In this document: piece after piece, positions 25,473-33,309 of the stretch
Numbering within the stretch: position 1 is the first letter of the stretch
Layout of the letters: the number at the start of each line of letters is the position of its first letter
Source of the DNA: an uncultured Polaribacter sp.
GTDB taxonomy: Bacteria > Bacteroidota > Bacteroidia > Flavobacteriales > Flavobacteriaceae
Length of the DNA: 64,000 bases
Assembly (NCBI GenBank): GCA_943846595.1
Contig: OX044355.1
Coordinates: 124,001-188,000, forward strand
Direction: 5' to 3'
The notes under the pieces: model-generated
Told to the model about the DNA's origin: nothing
The model's input: only the letters and a program-made list of their open reading frames with translations
Databases searched by the model: none
Made by a program: the position numbers and the translations under genes

Positions 25473-26611
25473 ATTCTGGCTATTGCTTCTTTAATTATGG
25501 CCGATGTTACACACAATGAAAATCGGATATACCCTTCTCCTTGGCTACCGAAAACAGTACCTGGAGTTATAAAAATATCGTTTTCATATAAAATGGTATC
25601 GGTCACTGCTTCGGATTTTTTTCCTTCAGGAACTTTCGCCCAAACAAACAATCCTGTTGCCTTTTTATCATAAGTACAGTTCAATTTTTCTGCCAATTGC
25701 CAAACCAAATCCCTACGTTCTTTGTAAATTTTATTTTGTGCTAAAAACCAATCATCAGCCAATTGCAAAGCTGCAATAGCACCTTTTTGAATTCCGTAAA
25801 ACATCCCAGAATCCATATTGCTTTTTACTTTCAATATTTGGTTGATATAATTTTGATTCCCCAATACCATTCCTACACGCCAGCCTGCCATATTAAAAGT
25901 TTTGCTCAGAGAATTTAATTCCAAAGCAATTTCTTTAGCGCCTTCAACCTGTAAAAGACTCTTTGGTGTTTCATTGAGAATAAAGCTATACGGATTGTCA
26001 TTCACGATTAAAATCTGATGTTTCTTTCCAAACGCAATTAGCTTTTCAAAGGTTGACTTTATCGCATTGGTTCCCGTTGGCATGTGTGGATAATTGACCC
26101 ACATGATTTTCACCTTCGTTAGGTCATTCTTTTCCAGTGCTTCAAAATCGGGTTGCCAATTGTTTGCCGCATGTAAATCATAAAACAAGGGTACTGCACC
26201 TACTAACTTGGTCACAGAGGTATAGGTTGGGTATCCTGGATTTGGAATTAGCGCTTGATCTCCTTCATTTAAGAATGCCATCGAAATGTGCATGATCCCT
26301 TCTTTACTCCCCATTAAAGGAAGCACTTCTGTTTCTGAATTAGTTTGTACTTCAAATTTATCGGAATAAAAATCTGAAATGGCACTTCTTAATGCTGGTA
26401 ATCCTTGATAAGATTGATACTTGTGCGCCGTTGCATCTTGCAAACTGTTTTGGATGGCTTTAAGTACAGTGTTAGGCGGTTGCAAGTCTGGACTTCCAAT
26501 TCCCATATTGATAATTGGTTTTCCTGCGGCAAGCAATTCGCGCACTTCTCTTAGTTTTTTAGAAAAATAATATTCTTGAACGCTGTCTAATCTTTTCGCT
26601 GGTTGTATCAT
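25469..26611 (-). CDS. Class I/II aminotransferase, probably aromatic
   Basis: 380-residue fold-type I PLP aminotransferase. The Schiff-base lysine is K237 in LNSLSKTFNMAGWRVGMV, with D205 and Y208 in NDNPYSF contacting the cofactor. Substrate specificity is not readable, but the gene lies between pheA and tyrA with 4-nt overlaps on both sides. The likely job is transamination of phenylpyruvate and 4-hydroxyphenylpyruvate to Phe and Tyr. Aspartate or broad-range activity is possible. Confidence 0.9.
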   Translation of the reverse strand: MIQPAKRLDSVQEYYFSKKLREVRELLAAGKPIINMGIGSPDLQPPNTVLKAIQNSLQDATAHKYQSYQGLPALRSAISDFYSDKFEVQTNSETEVLPLMGSKEGIMHISMAFLNEGDQALIPNPGYPTYTSVTKLVGAVPLFYDLHAANNWQPDFEALEKNDLTKVKIMWVNYPHMPTGTNAIKSTFEKLIAFGKKHQILIVNDNPYSFILNETPKSLLQVEGAKEIALELNSLSKTFNMAGWRVGMVLGNQNYINQILKVKSNMDSGMFYGIQKGAIAALQLADDWFLAQNKIYKERRDLVWQLAEKLNCTYDKKATGLFVWAKVPEGKKSEAVTDTILYENDIFITPGTVFGSQGEGYIRFSLCVTSAIIKEAIARI

Positions 26612-27429
26612 TCTCTCCCACTTTTATAGGTTCCTAATACTTTAAATTTTTCGGCCATTATGGTGATGATGGCAATGGCTTTTTCATACTGTTGTAGCGT
26701 ATCAAAAGTAACATCAACAAAAAAGGCATATTTCCAAGGAGTTTCAATAACAGGTAGGGATTGAATTTTTGTCAAACTCATTTTACAGTCACTCAATACA
26801 TTTAAAATCGCTGCCAAACTTCCTCTTTTATGATCCAATTGAAACTTGAGCGTCGCCTTGTTAATTTCCTGGTTACTATTTGCAGAGGGTTTTGTTTGTA
26901 CAATCACAAAACGAGTTGCATTCTCTTTAATGGTTTGAATTTCATCTTCAATTACTTTCAATCCGTAAATTTCGGCAGCAATTTCGGGGGCAATCGCCGC
27001 CACATTTTTTAACTGTTGTTCTGAAATTCTCTTTGCTACCGCAGCTGTATCTGCATCTTCTACTAACTTAATGTTTTTATGATTTCTAAAAAACTCTTTA
27101 CATTGAAGCAACGCCATAGGATGCGATACTACTTCTTGGATATCCGCTAGAGTTTGATTCTCTAAGCCCATTAAGTGGTGATGTATGCTTAAGTAATACT
27201 CTCCAACAATATGCAAATCATTCGCATCAATCAACGCATAATTGGGGATGATAGAACCCGCAATCGTGTTTTCTAATGCCATAATTCCAATAGCACTTTT
27301 TCCCGCTATTAGCGCATCTACCAAACTATCAAAAGACAGACATTCTTCGAGAGAAATGGGTGTATTAAAATAGTGTTCCGCAACAATATGGTGGTTCGAT
27401 CCTTTAATTCCTTGTATGGCTACCTTCAT
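26608..27429 (-). CDS. pheA: Prephenate dehydratase with ACT domain
   Basis: Converts prephenate to phenylpyruvate. 273 residues: catalytic part 1-185 with ALENTIAGSI (51-60) and the TRF motif at 172-174 (KENATRFVIV), then a C-terminal ACT regulatory domain from about 193. The ACT stretch that normally reads L-T-K-I-E-S-R-P reads LTKIQSLP here, so the usual Phe-binding ESRP motif is altered. It is the first gene of the Phe/Tyr operon. Its ATG lies 12 nt beyond the T tract of an intrinsic terminator that follows a Phe/Tyr-rich leader peptide. A four-codon frame (MTKK) ending in ATGA overlaps the start codon. Confidence 0.95.
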   Translation of the reverse strand: MKVAIQGIKGSNHHIVAEHYFNTPISLEECLSFDSLVDALIAGKSAIGIMALENTIAGSIIPNYALIDANDLHIVGEYYLSIHHHLMGLENQTLADIQEVVSHPMALLQCKEFFRNHKNIKLVEDADTAAVAKRISEQQLKNVAAIAPEIAAEIYGLKVIEDEIQTIKENATRFVIVQTKPSANSNQEINKATLKFQLDHKRGSLAAILNVLSDCKMSLTKIQSLPVIETPWKYAFFVDVTFDTLQQYEKAIAIITIMAEKFKVLGTYKSGRE

Positions 27430-27440
27430 TTTTTAGTCAT

Positions 27441-27471
27441 AAAAAAAAGCCTCGATAACTTCGAGACTTTT
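27441..27471 (-). terminator. Attenuator terminator in the pheA leader
   Basis: On the minus strand GTCTCGA (27467-27461), loop AGTTA, and TCGAGGC (27455-27449) form a 7-bp stem with one G-U pair, extended by A/T pairing. Eight T (27448-27441) follow. It lies between the leader peptide stop and pheA, so every full operon transcript must read through it. Confidence 0.85.
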
Positions 27472-27504
27472 TATATATTTTTTTTCACAATACACAATAG
27501 GGTC

Positions 27505-27564
27505 TCAACTTTTATTAAAATAAAAGTAAAAATAAAAACGGCTCCAAATGTATTGTAAGTTCAT
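27505..27564 (-). CDS. Phe/Tyr-rich leader peptide of the pheA operon (19 aa)
   Basis: ATG at 27564, TGA at 27507-27505. It encodes MNLQYIWSRFYFYFYFNKS: four Phe, four Tyr and one Trp, with seven consecutive Phe/Tyr codons (codons 10-16). The frame starts about 25 nt after the start site predicted from a perfect TAnnTTTG box and is followed by an intrinsic terminator 12 nt before pheA. This is the layout of classical attenuation leaders (pheL, trpL, hisL), where a ribosome stalled for lack of the cognate charged tRNA prevents terminator formation. The downstream genes make exactly Phe and Tyr. Translation is inferred; no strong Shine-Dalgarno is seen, as is usual in Bacteroidota. Confidence 0.88.
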   Translation of the reverse strand: MNLQYIWSRFYFYFYFNKS

Positions 27565-27592
27565 GTTGTTATTGTTAGTTGTCAAATGTATG

Positions 27593-27600
27593 TATTAAAT
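27593..27600 (-). promoter_or_regulatory. -7 box of the Phe/Tyr operon
   Basis: TACATTTG matches TAnnTTTG exactly. Transcription should start near 27589, 25 nt before the leader peptide ATG. Confidence 0.65.
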
Positions 27601-27745
27601 TGAGATAAAAAAATAAATGCAATAGAATTTTAAAAAAATTAGTGAATTCTTAATATATATATTAAAAAATTATTGATACATCTATTTTAACACTTATAAA
27701 TAATCGATTGTGATACTTTCTTTTTAAAACAAATAAATAAAAAAC

Positions 27746-27772
27746 ACTGATCATATAAGGGAACTGATCATA
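27746..27772. repeat. Two 10-bp direct repeats containing TGATCA
   Basis: ACTGATCATA at 27746-27755 and 27763-27772, 17 bp apart start to start, each with a palindromic TGATCA. They lie in the otherwise featureless gap between the pheA leader promoter and the tRNA-Asp terminator. Possible binding site; no partner known. Confidence 0.4.
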
Positions 27773-27809
27773 CTTGTTTGAAACAAAAAAATAGAAATTA
27801 TGATCACAA

Positions 27810-27837
27810 AAAAAGCATCTCAAATGAGATGCTTTTT
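27810..27837 (-). terminator. Terminator of the tRNA-Asp transcript
   Basis: 13-bp perfect stem AAAAAGCATCTCA (27810-27822) / complement (27825-27837), 2-nt loop, then T run on the minus strand. It adjoins the tRNA 3' end. Confidence 0.8.
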
Positions 27838-27838
27838 G

Positions 27839-27912
27839 CGGTCTGGACGGGACTCGAACCCGCGACCTCCTGCGTGACAGGCAGGCATTCTAACCAGCTG
27901 AACTACCAAACC
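27839..27912 (-). tRNA. tRNA-Asp (GTC)
   Basis: 74 nt cloverleaf on the minus strand. The acceptor pairs GGTTTGG/CCAGACC (one G-U), the D arm is GTTC...GAAT, the anticodon stem CCTGC/GCAGG has loop CTGTCAC (anticodon GTC), and the T arm is GCGGG-TTCGAGT-CCCGT. CCA is not encoded. Confidence 0.95.
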
Positions 27913-27975
27913 GTTGCTATTAGCGGGTGCAAATATAACATACATTTTCATATCTGCAAACAGAAAATCGTGATT

Positions 27976-28896
27976 TTATTTTATTTTTTTTCTACTAATA
28001 AGATATGCTGTCAAAATCTCATGAAAACCGTTGTGAATGTCTACTGGTAAATAGGCTATTTTATATTGTAAGCATTTATTTTTCAAGTCATTAAAATACA
28101 CCCCCATCAATGCAGTATATTTTTCTTGAATATTTTGTAAAAACACATTTATTTCTTCACCTGTCTCTACATCTACAAACTTTTTTGGAGTAGTATCAAA
28201 ATCGAAATCAAATTCTGTTTTCCTATCATACGTATGGAATAAAACGACCTCATGTTTGTTGTGTTTTAGGTGTCGAAGTGCATCAAATAGTTTTTTTTGA
28301 TCGGTTGTTGACTGAAACATATCTGTAAATAAGAAAATTAAAGAACGTCTGTGGATGTTTTCGGCAATTTCATGCAAATACTGATAGGTTTCTGTAGTGG
28401 CTGTAGAAGTTGAAGTTAAAAGATTTTCTAACTGATTTAAAATCATTTTCCGATGCCGCTCACTTCCTTTTTCTGGTGCATAATATTCATAGGTATCAGC
28501 ATAAATACTTAGCCCTACCGCATCTCGTTGTCGTTTTAATATTTCCATTAAAGCAGCAGCAGCTAAAGCAGCAAAACCCACTTTATTCAGAGAAGTAATT
28601 GTTTGTTTTTTAATAACTGGATAATGCATGGATGCCGAATTATCAATAATAAGATGACATCGCAGATTGGTTTCTTCCTCGTACCGTTTTGTATACAACT
28701 TTTCTGTTTTGGCAAACAACTTCCAATCTATATGACGTGTACTTTCACCATTATTATACAACTTATGTTCGGCAAACTCTACCGAAAACCCGTGGAATGG
28801 GCTTTTGTGCATTCCCGTAATAAAACCTTCAACTACTTGTTTTGCAAGAAGATCTAAGTTTTTTATTTCAGAAGATTGTAGTTCAGATAAATTCAT
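27976..28896 (-). CDS. DUF58-domain protein (vWA-like, MoxR-associated type)
   Basis: 306 residues. The DUF58 signature GESTRHIDWKLFAKTEKLYTKRYEEETNLR is near 50-80, followed by a von Willebrand A-like core with HLIIDNSASM (metal-site D-x-S-x-S-like) and IFLFTDMF. Such proteins usually sit beside a MoxR AAA ATPase and membrane vWA proteins in putative chaperone or stress systems, but no MoxR gene is in this window. It lies directly downstream of the M1 peptidase (1-nt gap), so they are probably cotranscribed. Cytoplasmic; no signal peptide. Confidence 0.85.
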   Translation of the reverse strand: MNLSELQSSEIKNLDLLAKQVVEGFITGMHKSPFHGFSVEFAEHKLYNNGESTRHIDWKLFAKTEKLYTKRYEEETNLRCHLIIDNSASMHYPVIKKQTITSLNKVGFAALAAAALMEILKRQRDAVGLSIYADTYEYYAPEKGSERHRKMILNQLENLLTSTSTATTETYQYLHEIAENIHRRSLIFLFTDMFQSTTDQKKLFDALRHLKHNKHEVVLFHTYDRKTEFDFDFDTTPKKFVDVETGEEINVFLQNIQEKYTALMGVYFNDLKNKCLQYKIAYLPVDIHNGFHEILTAYLISRKKIK

Positions 28897-28897
28897 A

Positions 28898-31459
28898 CTA
28901 CTTTTTTATGTTTTGCGCTCTTGTTAAGTTATCGGTCGTTTGTAGTATTTTTTTCAATAAAATAGGATTGTAATTAGGGTGTGTATCTAAAAACGATTGT
29001 AAAACAACTGCTGCCTCTTTGGATGCGTAATTTCCAATAGAACTGGCCAACCATCCTTTGGGGAAGAAAATATCACCCGTTAACTGTATCGCTTCTAATT
29101 CCTCTAAAATAACCTTTAGGTGTTTTGTTGCCGAATCTTGGCGTAACGGATGGTGAATATTTCCTAAAGCGGTTTGCACCCAGGACTCTTTTTCTCTATT
29201 TTCTTTTTCTAAAAGCGATTTCATAAAAGAATCTCTTATCACTTCATTATCAGAAAGTGATGGCAACAACCATTGAAAACGTGCTAAGCGATCTTTGTTC
29301 GAAATAGCAGCTCCTTGTTCTTTTAAAATTTCGGAGGCTTTTGGGTGTTCGTAAATGGCCAATTTCATTGCCAAAGAAGTGGACTCATTTTCATTTAAAA
29401 AGAGATTTTTAATTCTTTTATTTTTCGACCAAATGGCATATAAATTTTCTTTTCCTTTTTCAGAAATCGCAGTGGATTGATACAAAGTGAACAGGGTTTT
29501 TTTAATGTTTTTAGGCAGCTCTTTTTTCAACAAAGTAAAAAGTTGACTTTCTGTTTTTTGCTGTACAGCATGTTGCTGTTTTTTTGTCAGAAAAGTCCAA
29601 TATATCGTTTGAATTCTTCCAGACAGATAATTCAAGATCAACTCATTTTCTTCTACCAACATTGCCTCAAAAAAAACCCCATAGGTTTCTAAAGGGTTAA
29701 CGACACCTCTGAGCATATTCTCATACAAATTGATAAACTGAGCTCCTCTTGAAACTTCATCGTCTATGTCTTTATAACTACTTATTTTGTCTTTATAAAT
29801 AGGAAAAACACCATAACCAAATCCGTTTGTATTGTACAAAATTTGTCCTGGTTTAAAATCTTTTACCGCCGAAGAAATATCAAAAGAGTTCCCCATATTT
29901 TTTAAGTTAATGGTTTTCTCAAAGCCTCTTTTGTCTTTCAATTGAATTTTAAAAGACTGCACCCATACTTTTTGAGAACCATCTTCTGCTTTTTGATGAA
30001 TGACAAACTTGGTCACATTTCCTTTTTCATTCAATTCAACTTCCTCTGTAAATAAGGGCCTTCCTGAAGAGTTTACCCAAACATCGCTCCAACTTTTAAT
30101 ATCGCTTGTTGTTTTATGATCTAAAATAGTCACCAATTCACTCCAGTCAGCATTTTCATTGGAATAGGTTTGTATATATTCTTGAATGCCTTCTTTAAAT
30201 TCTGCTTCGCCCAATAAGCTTTCTAACTGACGCATCATAATTGGCGCTTTGTTATAAATAATTCTCCCATACAAAGAACCTGCATTTTTTAAATTCCCCA
30301 AATATTGACGAATCGCATTAGTCCCTTTTGTTCTATCTTCTGAGTAGGCACTGGGATAATGCGACATCATAAAGTTTAATTTGTGGTTGATTTCTGGGAA
30401 AACAGGATTCATAATCTTATCCGCCATAAAATTGGCAAATACTTCTTTCATCCAAACATCATTGAACCAACGCATGGTCACCAAATCTCCAAACCACATA
30501 TGTGAAGTTTCGTGTCCAATTAGTTTTGCGCGACTCAATTTTCTATTTTGCGTGGCATTTTTATCTAAAAATAAAGAGGATGCTCGGTACTGAATGGCTC
30601 CCACATGTTCCATGCCTCCATATTGAAACGGGGGAATGGCTACAAAATCCATTTTTTGAAACGGAAACTTTACCTGTGTGTACTCCTCTAAAAAATCGAT
30701 CGCCTTTTGATGGATCGAAAAGATCTCATCTACGCTTTCTTCAATTTTTTCCTGATTGTTTTCTCGGTACAAAAAACGCATATCAAAAGCTCCTGGATTT
30801 TTAGTTACTGAGGTAAACTTTCCAGCAACAAAGGAAAACAAATAGGTGCTCATTATATCTGTCTGAGAAAAAATATGTTTGGTGAAATCGCCCATCTCAA
30901 TGGAACTTTCTTCAAAAGCTCCACAGAGTACTTCCCATTCTTTTGGTGCTGTTATGGTCAATTGATACCTAGCTTTTATATCGGGCTGATCAAAACAAGG
31001 GAACAGGGTACTTGCTCTATCTGGCACCAATAATGTATACAAAAAATCTTCATTTCGATTGAGTGATGATTCACCTGCATTGAAAGAAATAACAATCGTA
31101 TTTTCACCCAGAACAAGATCTTTTTTAGAAATAATGAGGTGTTCTTTTTGGTGGTTGATGTCGGTCTTATCACCATTTACGTTTACAGACTTCAAATGGG
31201 ATTTCGCTTCGTTAAAATCTAAAAATAAATCGTTTGTTAAATCCTGAATTATTAGCGTTAGAGTTAAGGATGCTGGAATGGGCTCTGTCTTTGTTGTTGG
31301 AATGTCAAAATCCAAGTGATAGACAACATTCGAAACTTGTTGTTTTCTGTACTTGGCCAATTCTAAAGAAATTCCTTTTTCCAATCTAATTGTATCTTCT
31401 TTCGACGAACAAGAAAGCAATAAAAAGAAGGTTATAAAAAGCAGTAATCTGTATTTCAT
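28898..31459 (-). CDS. M1-family aminopeptidase lipoprotein
   Basis: 853 residues, lipid-anchored by MKYRLLLFITFFLLLSCSSKED (lipobox LLSC). The N-terminal beta domain is followed by the substrate motif GGMEH near 280, where the canonical sequence is GAMEN. The zinc motif HETSH is near 316, with the third ligand E exactly 18 residues later (HExxH-x18-E), so the metal site is intact. A long helical C-terminal domain completes a normal M1 length. It probably trims N-terminal residues from peptides in the periplasm or at the cell surface. The Asn-to-His change in GxMEN and the TS in HETSH (usually LA) mark a divergent subfamily. The DUF58 gene follows by 1 nt. Confidence 0.88.
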   Translation of the reverse strand: MKYRLLLFITFFLLLSCSSKEDTIRLEKGISLELAKYRKQQVSNVVYHLDFDIPTTKTEPIPASLTLTLIIQDLTNDLFLDFNEAKSHLKSVNVNGDKTDINHQKEHLIISKKDLVLGENTIVISFNAGESSLNRNEDFLYTLLVPDRASTLFPCFDQPDIKARYQLTITAPKEWEVLCGAFEESSIEMGDFTKHIFSQTDIMSTYLFSFVAGKFTSVTKNPGAFDMRFLYRENNQEKIEESVDEIFSIHQKAIDFLEEYTQVKFPFQKMDFVAIPPFQYGGMEHVGAIQYRASSLFLDKNATQNRKLSRAKLIGHETSHMWFGDLVTMRWFNDVWMKEVFANFMADKIMNPVFPEINHKLNFMMSHYPSAYSEDRTKGTNAIRQYLGNLKNAGSLYGRIIYNKAPIMMRQLESLLGEAEFKEGIQEYIQTYSNENADWSELVTILDHKTTSDIKSWSDVWVNSSGRPLFTEEVELNEKGNVTKFVIHQKAEDGSQKVWVQSFKIQLKDKRGFEKTINLKNMGNSFDISSAVKDFKPGQILYNTNGFGYGVFPIYKDKISSYKDIDDEVSRGAQFINLYENMLRGVVNPLETYGVFFEAMLVEENELILNYLSGRIQTIYWTFLTKKQQHAVQQKTESQLFTLLKKELPKNIKKTLFTLYQSTAISEKGKENLYAIWSKNKRIKNLFLNENESTSLAMKLAIYEHPKASEILKEQGAAISNKDRLARFQWLLPSLSDNEVIRDSFMKSLLEKENREKESWVQTALGNIHHPLRQDSATKHLKVILEELEAIQLTGDIFFPKGWLASSIGNYASKEAAVVLQSFLDTHPNYNPILLKKILQTTDNLTRAQNIKK

Positions 31460-31486
31460 GTTAGAAGATCTTTAGGATCTAAAAAT

Positions 31487-31517
31487 AAAAAAAGGTTTGA
31501 CGTTAGCCAAACCTTTT
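31487..31517 (-). terminator. Terminator downstream of trxA
   Basis: AAAAGGTTTG (31490-31499) / CAAACCTTTT (31508-31517), 8-nt loop, with T run on the minus strand. It lies 26 nt past the trxA stop and separates trxA from the M1 peptidase gene. Confidence 0.75.
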
Positions 31518-31542
31518 CGATATTATAAGGAGTAAATTGTTA

Positions 31543-31860
31543 CTACATCGCAGCATCAATCTTTCCTGTGTACACGTTCTTTGGAGCTACACCCACTTGT
31601 TTGTCTACTACTTCACCATTTTTAAATACTAAAACTGTTGGAATATTACGCACGCCGTATTTAGCTGCAAATTCTTGATTTGCATCAACATCTACTTTAC
31701 CCACGACTGCTTTCCCTTCATACTCTGTATGAATTTCATCAACAATAGGTCCTACCATTCTACAGGGTCCACACCAAGCTGCCCAAAAATCTACCAATAC
31801 AGGTTTGTCCGATTTTAATACGATTTCTTCAAAATTCGCATCTGTAATTTCTAATGCCAT
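31543..31860 (-). CDS. trxA: Thioredoxin
   Basis: 105-residue cytoplasmic thioredoxin. The redox site W29-C30-G31-P32-C33 is in VLVDFWAAWCGPCRMVGP, the cis-proline is in VRNIPTVLVF, and the fold is complete. It reduces protein disulfides, regenerated by thioredoxin reductase (not in the window). It has its own terminator. The upstream small membrane-protein gene is 36 nt away. Confidence 0.97.
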   Translation of the reverse strand: MALEITDANFEEIVLKSDKPVLVDFWAAWCGPCRMVGPIVDEIHTEYEGKAVVGKVDVDANQEFAAKYGVRNIPTVLVFKNGEVVDKQVGVAPKNVYTGKIDAAM

Positions 31861-31896
31861 AATATTCGTTTTTTTATATATTAATTTATTGTTTAA

Positions 31897-32082
31897 CTAA
31901 AAGTTATATTTCTCTCTGCAATTATGTTTTCTGACTTCAGTTTCCTTACCACTATCATCAATAAATGAAGTAGTAATATTGTCACACTCTTTGTGATCAT
32001 TATTTTTCAATATAAATGTAAATGAAAAAACAAGAAATATAACTGTGGTAATAAGAACAATATTAAACTGTTTTTTTTTCAT
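31897..32082 (-). CDS. Small single-pass membrane protein, unknown function
   Basis: 61 residues from the ATG at 32082 (MKKKQFNIVLITTVIFLVFSFTFIL), preferred over the upstream alternative at 32103 because it begins a clean positively charged plus hydrophobic membrane segment. The remaining 36 residues are hydrophilic and carry two cysteines (KECDN and HNCRE). No family recognised. It precedes trxA by 36 nt on the same strand, and the two cysteines make a redox link conceivable, but this is only context. A 272-bp AT-rich gap upstream shows nothing else. Confidence 0.5.
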   Translation of the reverse strand: MKKKQFNIVLITTVIFLVFSFTFILKNNDHKECDNITTSFIDDSGKETEVRKHNCREKYNF

Positions 32083-32354
32083 ATTATTTAATGGATAAAT
32101 CAAAAATTAAAATCATAATTGTACTTAATAATTTCATATTTAAATAAATAAGTGTGCCTATCTCTTTTAACTCTCATTACATTAAAAATTAATTTAACAT
32201 TCAAACTAAAATTACATATATAAGAATCGTTATGATATATTCTATTTTTTTAATTGTTATATCAGTTTATTAATGACAAAAGTAAACAAATATTTCACTA
32301 TTTAACCTTTTGTGAAATTAGTTTTAGCTATTGGTCTATCGAGCTGCTTTATGT

Positions 32355-33308
32355 CTAAAACAATGCCGCTGCAATTTTCTTAATGTTCGAAGATTTCCCC
32401 ATGGAGTAATAATGCAACCCTGGCACTCCTGCTTGTTGTAATTCTTTCGATTGTTGAATGGACCATTCTACACCAACCTGACGCACTTGTGCATTGTCTT
32501 TACACCCTTCAACTGCGGCTATTAGTGCTTCAGGTAGATCGATTTTAAAAACCTGAGGCAACAATTGCAAATGCTTGTGAATTGCAAATGGCTTGATTCC
32601 TGGAAGAATCGGCACGTGAATTCCTGTTTTTTTGGCAGCCGCTACAAAATCAAAATACTTTTGATTGTCAAAAAACATTTGTGTAACCACATAGTCGGCA
32701 CCAGCATCCACTTTTTCTTTAAGTCGTTTCAAATCAGTTTGTAAAGAAGGTGCTTCCAGATGTTTTTCTGGATAACCAGCAACGCCAATACAGAAATCAG
32801 CGCGATCATCCACTTCCAAAACATCGTGTAAATACTTTCCTGAATTTAAATTGTTAATTTGTGTCACCAATTCTTTCGCATACAAATGTCCACCTGGAGT
32901 GGCCTCAAAATATTTTTGGTGACTCATGGTATCTCCCCGCAATGCCATTACATTATCTATGCCCAGGTATTGGCAGTCTACCAATAAATATTCTGTTTCC
33001 TCTTTGGTAAACCCTCCACATAAAACATGGGGAATCGTATCTGTTTGATATTTATGTTTTAACGCTGCACAAATCCCTAATGTTCCTGGACGCATTCGGG
33101 TAATCTTTTGCTCAAGTAATCCTTGTTTTTTCACATAAACATGCTCTTCTCTTGAGGTCGTCACGTCAATAAATGGGGGATTGAACTCCATTAACGGATC
33201 TATATTATTGTAGAGTTCCTGAATGCTTTTCCCTTTTTTTGGTGGAATAATTTCAAAGGAAAATAAGGTTTTTCCCTTGGCTTTTTTTATGTGTTCTGTA
33301 ACTTTCAT
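32355..33308 (-). CDS. metF: 5,10-methylenetetrahydrofolate reductase
   Basis: Flavoenzyme making 5-methyltetrahydrofolate, the methyl donor for MetH. 317 residues: FSFEIIPPKKGKS at the N-terminus, then DVTTSREEHVYVKK, MALRGD near 115-120, and YVVTQMFFDNQKYFDFV around 215-230, all typical. Last gene of the methionine operon, 1 nt after the second metH gene, which matches its role of supplying that enzyme's methyl group. Confidence 0.95.
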   Translation of the reverse strand: MKVTEHIKKAKGKTLFSFEIIPPKKGKSIQELYNNIDPLMEFNPPFIDVTTSREEHVYVKKQGLLEQKITRMRPGTLGICAALKHKYQTDTIPHVLCGGFTKEETEYLLVDCQYLGIDNVMALRGDTMSHQKYFEATPGGHLYAKELVTQINNLNSGKYLHDVLEVDDRADFCIGVAGYPEKHLEAPSLQTDLKRLKEKVDAGADYVVTQMFFDNQKYFDFVAAAKKTGIHVPILPGIKPFAIHKHLQLLPQVFKIDLPEALIAAVEGCKDNAQVRQVGVEWSIQQSKELQQAGVPGLHYYSMGKSSNIKKIAAALF

Positions 33309-33309
33309 T

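Noticed and set aside
27426..27440. Four-codon frame MTKK overlapping the pheA start
   Set aside because: Too short to support as a gene; recorded only as possible coupling within the pheA leader.
27778..28050. Open frame (90 codons, + strand) across the tRNA-Asp gene
   Set aside because: It runs antisense through the tRNA and its terminator; the protein-like match is the familiar artefact of translating a tRNA-Asp complement.
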